DNA of 64,000 nucleotides from Clostridium sp. (lineage in GTDB: Bacteria; Bacillota_I; Bacilli_A; RF39; UBA660), in the NCBI GenBank assembly GCA_022010095.1, contig CP091739.1, forward strand, positions 1,302,001-1,366,000, in the 5' to 3' direction. Position 1 is the stretch's first letter, and the number at the start of each line of letters is the position of its first letter. Made by a program: the position numbers and the translations under genes. Below the pieces are notes generated by a model. It made no database searches. It saw only the letters and a list, made by a program, of their open reading frames with translations, and was not told where the DNA came from. Below are positions 43,086 to 52,482 of the stretch, in pieces.

Positions 43086-44000
43086 GACTGAACTTGAATT
43101 ATTAAGTACTATTGGTGCTGGTGATTACTTGAATGCTACTGCATACAACATAAGAAAAAGATGGAAAAAGGTATTGAAAGAAAAAAATAAATGAATATGT
43201 AAACATAGAAAGTAAAAGAAGAAGGAAAAGGAATCAACATATATGTAAAAGAAGATACACCTTTTGCGATAATTGACATTCCTGTTCTTATAACTGAAAG
43301 TGGACTTACTGATGTAGTTTATAATGATTTCTTTATTGGCAAGAATGCGAGTGTAACAATAGTCGCAGGTTGTGGTATAAATAATCCACATCATAAAGAC
43401 TCAAGACATGATGGTATTCATAGATTCTTTATTGAAGATAATGCTAGTGTTAAATATATTGAAAAGCATTATGGAGAAGGAGTAGGTAGTGGTAAAAGAA
43501 TACTTAATCCAACTACTGAAGTAACATTACATGATAATGCATTTATGACTATGGAAACAAGTCAAATAAAAGGAGTAGATGACACTAATAGAGTAACAAA
43601 AGCAACATTAAGTACAGGTTCTACTTTAATAATAAATGAAAAAATATTTACATCAAATAGCCAAAAAGCAACTACATCATTTGATATAGAATTTAATGGA
43701 GATAATTCTAGTTCTCATGTAACATCAAGAAGTGTTGCTGAAATGGATTCATATCAAGAATTTAAATCTAATATGACAGGTAATAGTTTATGTTATGGTC
43801 ATGTAGAATGTGATGCGATTATTAAAGATAATGGTAAAGTTAAATCAATACCACAAATATATGCTAAAAATGTAGATGCTAGTCTTGTACATGAGGCAAC
43901 AATAGGTAAAATTGCTGGTGAACAATTTATTAAGTTAATGTCACTAGGACTTTCAGCAAGTGAAGCAGAACAAACAATAATAAATGGATTCTTAAAATAG
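43078..44000 (+). CDS. SufB/SufD-like scaffold of the minimal SUF (SMS) system
   Basis: ATG 43078 (MNKTELELLSTIGAGDYLNA). Then the beta-helix core: VYNDFFIGKNASVTIVAGCG, HKDSRHDGIHRFFIEDNASV, KYIEKHYGEGVGSGKRILNP and TQ-like METSQIKGVDDTNRVTKATL. It ends GKIAGEQFIKLMSLGLSASE, AEQTIINGFLK at 44000. The C-terminal (L-M-xRGLS-xEA) motif and GCG with a Cys are SufB/D hallmarks. About 305 residues, shorter than SufB of the full SUF system, as expected for SMS scaffolds. No sufS/sufU in the window. Confidence 0.85.
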
Positions 44001-44008
44001 ATACTATT

Positions 44009-44047
44009 TCTCAAAGGAGTAAATTCACTTTCTTTTGAGATTTTTTT
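44009..44047 (+). terminator. terminator after the SUF pair
   Basis: TCTCAAA (44009-44015) pairs with TTTGAGA (44034-44040), long loop, followed by seven T. Confidence 0.6.
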
Positions 44048-44059
44048 AATGCAAAGTTT

Positions 44060-44083
44060 AAACGTGTCGAATTCGACACGTTT
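44060..44083. promoter_or_regulatory. perfect 24-bp palindrome, possible operator
   Basis: AAACGTGTCGAA (44060-44071) followed directly by its reverse complement to 44083, no spacer. It holds four CG steps in otherwise CG-poor DNA and no T-run follows, so it is not a normal terminator. It lies 40-60 bases upstream of the promoter of the ABC/two-component operon. Likely a binding site for a dimeric regulator. Confidence 0.5.
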
Positions 44084-44121
44084 GAGAATGAATAATCAAT
44101 ATTTAAAAATAATTCATCAAA

Positions 44122-44155
44122 TGTCACTTACATGTCACTTTACATCTTGTATACT
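44122..44155 (+). promoter_or_regulatory. promoter with 11-bp spaced direct repeats
   Basis: TGTCACTT occurs at 44122-44129 and 44133-44140, one helical turn apart, overlapping a weak -35 (CTTACA, 44128-44133). The -10 is TATACT (44150-44155). Two direct repeats at this spacing are typical of OmpR-family binding, and the operon encodes such a regulator. Confidence 0.55.
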
Positions 44156-44186
44156 TATGTTGTAAATTAAGAAAGGGAAAGAAAAT

Positions 44187-44858
44187 ATGGAAATATTAAA
44201 AGTAGAAAATTTAACAAAAGTATATGGTAAAGATAATAATAAAGTAGTTGCTTTAGATAATGTATCATTTACAGTAGAAAAAGGTGAATTTGTCGCAATA
44301 GTAGGTGCTTCTGGTAGTGGTAAAAGTACATTATTACACCTTATTGGTGGAGTAGATACACCTACAAGTGGAAAAGTATTTATAGATGGACAAGACATAT
44401 ATAAATTAAATAGTGATAAACTTGCTATATTTAGAAGAAGAGAAGTAGGACTTATATATCAATTCTATAACTTAATACCAATTTTAACAGCAGAAGAAAA
44501 TATAACACTTCCACTAGAACTTGATAATAGAAAAGTTGATAAATTTGAATTAAACGAAATAATTAAACTATTAGGACTAGAAAGAAGACGTAATCATTTA
44601 CCTAATGAATTATCAGGTGGACAACAACAAAGAACATCAATAGGTAGAGCAATAATAACAAAACCTGCAATAATACTTGCTGATGAGCCAACTGGTAACT
44701 TTGACTCTAAAGCCAGTGAAGAAGTAGTAGAATTACTACAAAAAATGAATAAAGAATATAAACAGACTATAATAATGATTACACATAACCTAGAAATTGC
44801 ATCATATGCAGATAGAATTATTACTATAGAAGATGGAAAAATAGTTAAGGAGAAATAA
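44187..44858 (+). CDS. ABC transporter ATP-binding protein (MacB/BceA-like)
   Basis: ATG 44187 after AAAGGG; intact frame, 223 residues. Walker A AIVGASGSGKSTLLHLIGGV, Q-loop YQFYNLIPILTAEENITLPL, signature ELSGGQQQRTSIGRAI, Walker B ILADEPTGNFDSKASE and H-loop MITHNLEIASYADRI. The sequence MEILKVENLTKVYGKDNNKV and the LNSDKLAIFRRREVG linker place it in the LolD/MacB/BceA group. With the FtsX-like permease next door it should act by mechanotransmission, for instance in antimicrobial-peptide resistance. Confidence 0.92.
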   Translation: MEILKVENLTKVYGKDNNKVVALDNVSFTVEKGEFVAIVGASGSGKSTLLHLIGGVDTPTSGKVFIDGQDIYKLNSDKLAIFRRREVGLIYQFYNLIPILTAEENITLPLELDNRKVDKFELNEIIKLLGLERRRNHLPNELSGGQQQRTSIGRAIITKPAIILADEPTGNFDSKASEEVVELLQKMNKEYKQTIIMITHNLEIASYADRIITIEDGKIVKEK

Positions 44859-44860
44859 TT

Positions 44861-47492
44861 ATGAATATCCTTAATAAATTAACAATTAAAAAAACTTAAA
44901 ACTTAATAAAAAAAGAACAATAGTAACAATAATAGGAATAATTCTTTCAGTAGCACTTATATGTGCAGTAGCAAGTATGGTATCTAGTTTTTAGAGAAAG
45001 TTTAATTAGATTTGAAATAAATAGAGATGGCAACTTTCATTATGAATTTAGTAATGTAGATAGTAAAAACATTAAAAAGAAATTAAAAAAATAATAGAAA
45101 CTTTGAAAAAAATATATATAAGTAAAAAAATATTGGTTATTTAAAACTTAATAATAGTAAAAATGAAGATAAGCCTTATGCATATTTGATTGCTATGGAT
45201 AGATATAGCTATGTCTAATGTGTCACTTAACTTAATTGAAGGAAGATTTCCAACTAATGACAAAGAAATAGTTATACCAAGACACTTAAAGACAAATGGT
45301 AGAGTTGATTATAAAGTTGGAGATACTATAACATTATATTTAGGTGATAGAGTTAGTGATGGATATACTCTTAATCAAAATAATCCATATCATAAAGATG
45401 AAGAAACATTTGATATAAAAGATACCAAGACATTTAAAATAGTTGGTATTATAGAAAGACCAAGTACAATAATAGAAAATCATTCAGCACCAGGATATAC
45501 ATTTATAACGTATTTAAATGATAATAATTATAGTGGTGAATACAATGTATACTTAAGATATACTAAAGATGCGTTAAAAAAATAGATATGAAGTAACAGC
45601 AAGATTATTAAATATAGATCCTATAAAATATAAAAAAATATATGACTGATTTAAGTTCACTTAAAGAAAATGAAATAGATGAAATTGAAAAAGAAAATAA
45701 TAACAACACCACATATCATGAATGGATATCTAATTTCACTTGAAACAATGAGTCTTAAAAGATAGTACTATGAAAGTACTTTTATATTTTTATCAACTAT
45801 TGTAATTATAATAATAATTGTTTCATCTGTATTTTTGTATTAAAAAAATAGTTTTTGATATATCTATAACAGAAAAAGACTAAACAATATGGTATGTTTA
45901 GAAGTATAGGAGCAACATCAAAACAAATAAAGAAGAATGTTTTATATGAAGCATTTATACTTGGAATAATTGGTATACCTCTTGGTATATTATGTGGATT
46001 ACTTGCTTCATGGATACTTATTAAAGTATGTAATTATTATTTATACTGGTGCTTTTAAATGGAATAACATTAGTATTTAATACAAGTCTTATATCAATAT
46101 TAATATCAATATTACTTGGAAGTATAACAATATATTTTTCAGCATTAAAGAGTGCTAGAAGAGCATCTAAATTATCTCCAATGGTAGCTATAAGAAATAG
46201 TGAAGATATTAAAATAAAATCTAAAAAAAGTTAAGAACTCCTAAGTATATAAAAATCATTATTTGGAGTAGGTGGAGTTATATCATATAAGAATTTAAAA
46301 AAAGAAATAAAAAGAAATATAGAACAACAGTTATATCAATAGTAATATCAGTTTCAGTATTTATTGGACTTTATTATTTCATGAATATGGCATTTAGTAT
46401 ACTAGATTTAGAAGTGGGTTCGTCTGATGCTAATATACAACTTATAATAGGTGATAATGGTAAAGATAAAGAAAAACAACTTAAATAAAATAGAACAAAT
46501 ATTTAATCTTGATAATATAGAAAGAATAAGTTTTCAAAAAAGACTATTAGGTGAAATTATAGATAAAAACACTTTACACAAAAAGAATTTAATAAGCTTA
46601 TTGGTACTAATGGTACAAAGATATTAATATATGCAATAGGTGATTCTGAATATAGAACTTATGTTAAATCATTAGGATTAAATTATAGTGATGTTAAAAA
46701 TACAGGTATTCTTATCAATAATTCATTTGCTTATGATGAAGATAGTAAAAAAGATGTAGAAATATCGGTGCTAAATATTAAAAAGAACGACAAAGTTGAT
46801 ATAAAAAAATAAATAACATAACTCATCAAATAAAAAAATATCTGAAGTTACTAAAGAAAGACCATTTGGATTTAGTAATACTTATAGTTCAGAATTTATA
46901 ATAGTAAGTGATGAATATTTAAAAAGAACTTGATAGTAATTTTTAATTATGGTTGGATATTGATAAGAAGTAATAATGCTGATTTGTTACAAAGTAATAT
47001 TGAAAAAGATATTAGGAGATATAGATTATAATTTAGATAATACTGATAAAAAAATTATAGAATTGTTAAAGGAGTTTATACTTTAATGGCGATATTCTTA
47101 TATGGATTTATTACAGTAATTACTTTAATTGGTATTACAAATATATTTAATACAATAACAACTAATATAAATTTAAGACGTGGAGAATTCGCAATATTAA
47201 AAAGTGTAGGAATGACATCACATGAATTTAATAGACTTATTAATTTAGAAACAGTATTCTATTCATTAAAATCATTATTAATAGGTATACCTTTTAGGAG
47301 TAGGAATATCATATTTAATATATATAGCGTTTTCAGAGGGAAGTAGAGAATTTCAATATGAATTTCCATTTGGAGGAGTATTTATAAGTATACTTGCAGT
47401 ATTTATATTAGTTTTTATAATAATGAATTACTCTATAAAGAAAGTTAATAAACAAAATATAATAGAAGATATTCGTAATGAAAAACATTTAA
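44861..47492 (+). CDS. FtsX-family ABC permease (BceB/MacB-like), frameshifted
   Basis: ATG 44861 right after the ATPase stop. N-terminal TM (KRTIVTIIGIILSVALICAV), a large extracellular domain (VSLNLIEGRFPTNDKEIVIP, HLKTNGRVDYKVGDTITLYL), a first FtsX domain with three TM (SIGATSKQIKKNVLYEAFIL-type loop near 45900; GILCGLLASWIL), then a second half repeating this plan. That half has FGVGGVISYKNLKK-like start near 46265, ITVITLIGITNIFNTITTNI near 47110 and RRGEFAILKSVGMTSHEFNR near 47175. It ends near 47492. About 870 residues. Two FtsX units give a full permease. Ten or more run-length breaks. Confidence 0.85.
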
Positions 47493-47513
47493 GGACTTTA
47501 GTGTCCTTTTTTT
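47490..47513 (+). terminator. hairpin between permease and regulator genes
   Basis: AAGGAC-TTTAGT-GTCCTT with T-run. It overlaps the permease end. It may lower expression of the two-component genes relative to the transporter. Confidence 0.65.
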
Positions 47514-47538
47514 GATATAATTGTTTTTAGGAGAGATT

Positions 47539-48194
47539 ATGAAAATATTATTAGTAGAAGACAATAAAAAGTATAAGTGATAATTTAAAATATACATTTA
47601 ATATAAATAATATAGATCTTGATGTAACAAATAATATTAAAAAGTACAAAAAGATTATTTAGAATATAATAAACCTAGTTTAATAATATTAGATGTTACT
47701 TTACCTGATGGTAATGGATTTGATTTATATAAAAAGTGAATTATCTAAAATGAATATACCAGTTATATTTTTTTAACTGCATGTGATACTGAAGAAAATA
47801 TAGTTGAAGTACTTAATATGGGCGCAAGTGATTATATTACTAAACCATTTAGACCATTAGAACTAATAGCCAGAATAAATAAAAATATTACATAAAAAAA
47901 GACTATTAAAATAAAAAGATCTAACAATAGATATGAATAAAATGATAGTTACTAAAAAAATAATGAAATAATAAATCTTACTACTCTTGAATATAAAAAT
48001 ACTAAACCTATTAATTGAAAAATATAAATAAAGTAGTAACAAGAGATAGAATAATAGATAGTATATGGGAATGGACAGGAAATGATGTTAATGATAATAC
48101 AATAACAGTTTATATGAAAAGAATACGTGAAAAGTTAAATAGTGATATAATAATTACTATAAAAGGAATAGGTTATAGAATAGATGAAGAATAA
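47539..48194 (+). CDS. OmpR-family response regulator
   Basis: ATG 47539 after TAGGAGAG. Receiver: [19 protein letters not shown] (acidic ED pocket), [20 protein letters not shown] (phospho-Asp, about 47675-47735), [11 protein letters not shown] (Thr), [16 protein letters not shown] (Lys, about 47830-47880). The wHTH DNA-binding part is [46 protein letters not shown] and [11 protein letters not shown]. About 220 residues; four A/T-run breaks. It should bind the direct repeats upstream of the ABC genes. Overlaps the kinase gene by 11 bases. Confidence 0.9.
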
Positions 48195-49402
48195 AACAAT
48201 AAAAAAATATATATTATCATTTATAATATTATTAATATTTAATATATCACTAATATTTATATTAAATAGATATGAATATAAAATGTATACTAAGAATTAT
48301 AATGATAAAATAAATACAATAATAAGTAATATCAAAAAAATAAATATCCAAATGTAGAAGAAAGTGATATCATTGAAATAATAAATAGTGAAGAAGATTG
48401 TGAAGATATATTAAGTAAATATGGTATAGATAGTATAACTAAAAAAATGATAAAGTTAATAATAAGACAAGAATTATATCATTAATAATAATTATTACTT
48501 TTTGATTCATTAATTATATTAATATTTTATTTATATGATAAAAAAATAAATCTAAAAAGATAAAAAGAAATTACTAAAATGATATCAAAAAAATCAATAA
48601 TAGACAGTTTGATATAGATATAAATGATTTTTAATGAAGGAGAACTTTCTATACTAAAAAAACGAAATATCTAAAAACAACTATTATGTTAAGACAAGTT
48701 GCTGATAATAGTATTAATGATAAATTAAATTTAAAAGATTCTCTTGGTGATATATCTCATCAATTAAAAACACCTCTTACTAGTATTACAATAATGATAG
48801 ATAATATTTTTAGATAATCCTGATATGGATGAAAAAGACTAGAAAAAAAGATTTCTTATTAATATAAAACGTGAAATATTAAATATTAACTTTTTTTAGT
48901 AATGTCTCTTCTTAAATTATCAAAATTTGATGCGAATGTTGTTAAGTTTAATAAAGAAAGTGTATATTTAAAAAGATATAATTAATGAAAGTATTAAGAA
49001 TGTATCTATGATAAAAGAGTTAAAAAAATATTACTATAAAAGTATCAGGTGATGATAATATTAAATTATTATGTGATTTTTAAGTGGCAAGTTGAAAGTA
49101 TAACTAATATATTAAAAAAATTCAATTGAACACACGAGTGAATATGGCACAGTAGAAGTAAATTATAGTGAAAAATAAATTATATACAAGAATACTTATT
49201 AAAGATAATGGTAAAGGTATAGATAATGATGATTTACCTCATATATTTGATAGATTTTTATAAAGGTAAGAATGGTAGTAATGATAGTTTTGGTATAGGT
49301 CTTTCACTTTCAAAGACAATAATTGAAAAAGAAGGTGGAAGTATCACAGTTAAAAGTACACCCAATATTGGTACAATTTTCACAATTAAATATTTGAAAT
49401 AA
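48184..49402 (+). CDS. sensor histidine kinase (HisKA/HATPase_c)
   Basis: ATG 48184. TM1 KKYILSFIILLIFNISLIFI, an extracellular loop of about 80 residues (EESDIIEIINSEEDCEDILS), TM2 LIIIITFDSLIILIFYLYD, a HAMP-like linker, H-box SLGDISHQLKTPLTSITIMI (about 48745-48805), N-box ITNILKNSIEHTSEYG (about 49105-49150), D-box/G1 RILIKDNGKGIDNDDLPHIF (about 49185-49250) and G2 GIGLSLSKTIIEKEGGS. About 400 residues. The medium-sized sensor loop does not look like the very short BceS type, so direct signal sensing is possible. Confidence 0.9.
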
Positions 49403-49467
49403 ACGAAAAAAATATTGAAATTTCATATCAAATACTTTACAATTATATTGTAGGAAGGAGTTTTATT

Positions 49468-50213
49468 ATGAAGAAAAAAAGATTGCTATCATCGCTTTAA
49501 TGTTACTATCTATTATCATTCCAGTAAAGGCTTTTTGCTAAAGAACAATATAAAACATTAAATTTAAAAGAAACTTTAGCTGAAGAAGGAATTGAAGAGA
49601 AATTTAGTAATTATAAAGAAACAGATGATCAAATTACAATCTATATGTTTAGAGGAAAGGGATGTGCTTACTGTAGAAAATTCTTAGAATTTTTTTAAAT
49701 GGAATTACTGATAAATATGGAAAATATTTTTAAATTAGTTTCATTTGAATCATGGTATAATGATGAAAATTCTAATTTATTAACTGAAATTTCTACATTT
49801 ATGGGAGAACCTGCTACTGGAGTTCCATATATTATAATTGGTGATAAAGTATTTGGTGGATATACTGATTCTTATGATGAGAATATTAAAAGCTGCTATT
49901 AAATCATTATATGAGAGTGATGATAAATATGATGCATTAGAAGAATATGAATATAGTAAGAGATGGGATAAAATATTAAATCCTTCTAATTTCACAGTTA
50001 TTATATGGACTATATGCTTAGTAGTTGTTTCAACTGTAGTTATTGTTTTTAACTAATAGATGTAATACTAAGAAAATAGTTGCTCGCTATTGAAGGAAAT
50101 AAAAAAACTTCAACAATTCGTGAAGAAGCAAAAAGAAGAAAAAAACAAGAAAAAAACAAAATAACAACAATAATAAAAAAATAAAAAAAGAAATAGTTAA
50201 AGAAGAGCACTAG
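49468..50213 (+). CDS. membrane-anchored thioredoxin-like protein
   Basis: ATG 49468 after GGAAGGAG. Signal peptide MKKKKIAIIALMLLSIIIPV ending KAFA, then IYMFRGKGCAYCRKFLEFLN with a CAYC active site (about 49645-49690), a cis-Pro-type loop TGVPYIIIGDKVFGGYTDSY (about 49815-49880), and a C-terminal TM NFTVIIWTICLVVVSTVVIV (about 49990-50050) with a Lys/Glu-rich tail. It is likely an outward-facing thiol-disulfide protein that reduces or oxidises exported proteins. The ends are broken by A/T runs; the terminator starts inside the last codons. Confidence 0.8.
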
Positions 50214-50229
50214 AAATAGTGCTTTTTTT
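50205..50229 (+). terminator. terminator
   Basis: GCACTA-GAAA-TAGTGC followed by seven T. Confidence 0.8.
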
Positions 50230-50268
50230 ATGTTGTATAATTTTATTAAGATAGATAGGAAGTGTGAT

Positions 50269-52322
50269 ATGAATAAAAAAAAGGATTTACATTAGTTGAA
50301 TTATTAGCAGTAATATCAATTATAGCAATACTTGGAACGATGGGAGTAGCAGACTGTATTAAAAAAATATACAATGATAATATTAATAAAACTATGATTG
50401 TTCAAGAAAATAATATAGCAGAAGCTTCAAAAAAACATATTTAGAAGATTATTGTATAGATCCAATAGATAATACTTATGAATGTCCAGATTCATATAAA
50501 AAAAATAATGAAAGTATTAAATATGTTTGCTTGAGTGATTTACAAGATAATATTAAAGATAATTATGTTAATAAAACAACTTATAAGAAAAGTGATTGTA
50601 AGGGTATAATTACATTTACTGAAAAATAAAGATGGAGAATATTTAAATGCTAAAACATACTTATATTGTGGGTATGATAATAATAAGAAAGAATATGAAT
50701 ATATGACAGATAGTTCACTTAATATATCAAAATATTCAAGATGTAATATTGCTTCTGGTATAAAAGGTGAAGGTGAAACAACAACAACAACTACAACAAC
50801 TACTAAAAAAGTTGTTTCAACAGTAGCATGTACATATAATGGTACTCTTAAACAAGGAACAGAATATGTTAATGGACAATATACTTATAGATATATGCAA
50901 GATGGAGATTTTCCAAGTAGCGGACTTACGTGGAAAAATATGTCTACTAAAGGTTGGGGCGTACAATTAACTGATAAAAGGAGTGCAGACCCTGTAACAA
51001 GCGAGGTTTGTACTACAATAAATGGAATACCAGTTACTTCTGCAGCATATGCATTTAGAGACAGTAAAGCAGTATCAATAGATTTAAGTAGTTTTGATAA
51101 TAATCAAATAACTGATATGAATCATATGTTTTTCATGGAGTGATGTTAAATCTATGGATTTAAACTATCTAAATACTTCAAAGGTAACAAATATGTCTAG
51201 TATGTTTAATGGAGTTAGTATAACTAAATTGGATATTCAAGCTTTAGATACAAGAAATGTAACAGATATGAGTAGTATGTTTAATAGTGCATATATAAAA
51301 AGATGCTGATTTTAGTAAACTTAATACGAGTAAGGTAACTAACATGGATTCTATGTTTTATAAGTTTCGTACTAATAGTGATACATTAGATGTAAGTAAT
51401 TTTGATACATCAAAAGTAACAGATATGAGTAGTACTTTTTTTCTGATTTGAAATTCACTTCAATAAAAGGTATTGAAAAACTTGATACAAGTAATGTTAC
51501 TAGAATGTCGTGTATGTTTTGTTTTAGTGAAATGGAAACAATAGACGTAAGTCATTTTAATACTTCAAATGTAAGAATTATGTCTGACGTATTTGCATAT
51601 ACTTTTGTCAATACATTAGATTTAAGTAACTTTGATACAAGTAAAGTTACACATATAGGTGGACTATTTGCTTCTTCTACAGTGCAAGAGATAAAAGGAC
51701 TAGAAAAATTTAACACAAGTAATGTAACAAACATGGGAAGCATGTTTATGAGCACAGGGTTAAAAACATTAGATTTAAGTAGCTTTGATACAAGTAATGT
51801 AACAGATATGGGTGCTATGTTTGCGTATGCATCAGCAACAGAAATAAAAAGGAATGGAAAAATTTGATACAAGCAAAGTAAATAATATGAATGATATGTT
51901 CCGCAAAAGTAAAATTAAAACATTGAATTTAAATAACTTTGATACAAGTAATGTAGTATATATGAGTAGTATGTTTAAAAAAATAGCTTATCTGAAACAA
52001 TAGACTTAACAAGCTTTGATACGAGCAATGTAAAATATATGAGTGAAATGTTTAGCAATTCTACAACACAAAAAATAAAAGGATTAGAAAAAAATTTAAC
52101 ACTAGTAACGTAATCAGAATGAATGGAATGTTTAGCTACAGTTCAATTCCAACATTAAATTTGAGTAGTTTTTGATATATCAAAAAGTAGAAAAATATGA
52201 AAGATATGTTCTATAACGCAAAAGCAACAACTGGATATGCAAAAGATTCAAAGACCGCTGCAAAGTTTAATGATAGTACTATAACTAAAATACCATCAAC
52301 ATTAGTATTTACAACAAAGTAA
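50269..52322 (+). CDS. prepilin-like / BspA (DUF285) LRR fusion protein
   Basis: ATG 50269 after TAGGAAG. It starts MNKKGFTLVELLAVISIIAI LGTMG: a type IV prepilin signal (G-FTLVE with Glu5). A pilin-like head of about 150 residues follows (NIAEASKTYLEDYC, AKTYLYCGYDNNKKEY), then a nine-Thr linker (50779-50805) and the module TYNGTLKQGTEYVNGQYTYR with GWGVQLTDKRSADPV shared with the two other surface proteins. About eleven DUF285 repeats (DTSNVTNMGSMF type, 51060-52210) complete it. No DUF6273 tail; it ends STLVFTTK. About 685 residues. A pilin-secreted adhesin is the likely role. Confidence 0.8.
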
Positions 52323-52329
52323 AATAATA

Positions 52330-52365
52330 AAATACTTAGCTTTGAAAAGTTAAGTGTTTTTAATT
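52330..52365 (+). terminator. terminator after pilin-LRR gene
   Basis: AAATACTTA (52330-52338) and TAAGTGTTT (52351-52359) with one G-T pair, followed by T's. Confidence 0.6.
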
Positions 52366-52396
52366 AAATTTTTAATTGATATTTGTAATTATTTTT

Positions 52397-52482
52397 GTAC
52401 CAAATAACTCGTCAATCTTCAAAGATTAAGCAAGAACAAATATTCGTTTGCAGAGGGTGATAATTTATGCTATAATGATCTC
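52397..52482 (+). promoter_or_regulatory. duplicated leaderless promoter cassette, copy 2
   Basis: TTGCAG (52448-52453), 17-base spacer, TATAAT (52471-52476), then six bases to ATG 52483, as in copy 1. No Shine-Dalgarno. The conserved block runs on into the coding sequence for the signal anchor. Confidence 0.7.

Noticed and set aside
43799..44014. Open frames on the minus strand opposite sufB, the BspA genes and nifJ
   Set aside because: They lie within well supported genes, lack RBSs and give low-complexity or repeat-antisense proteins.
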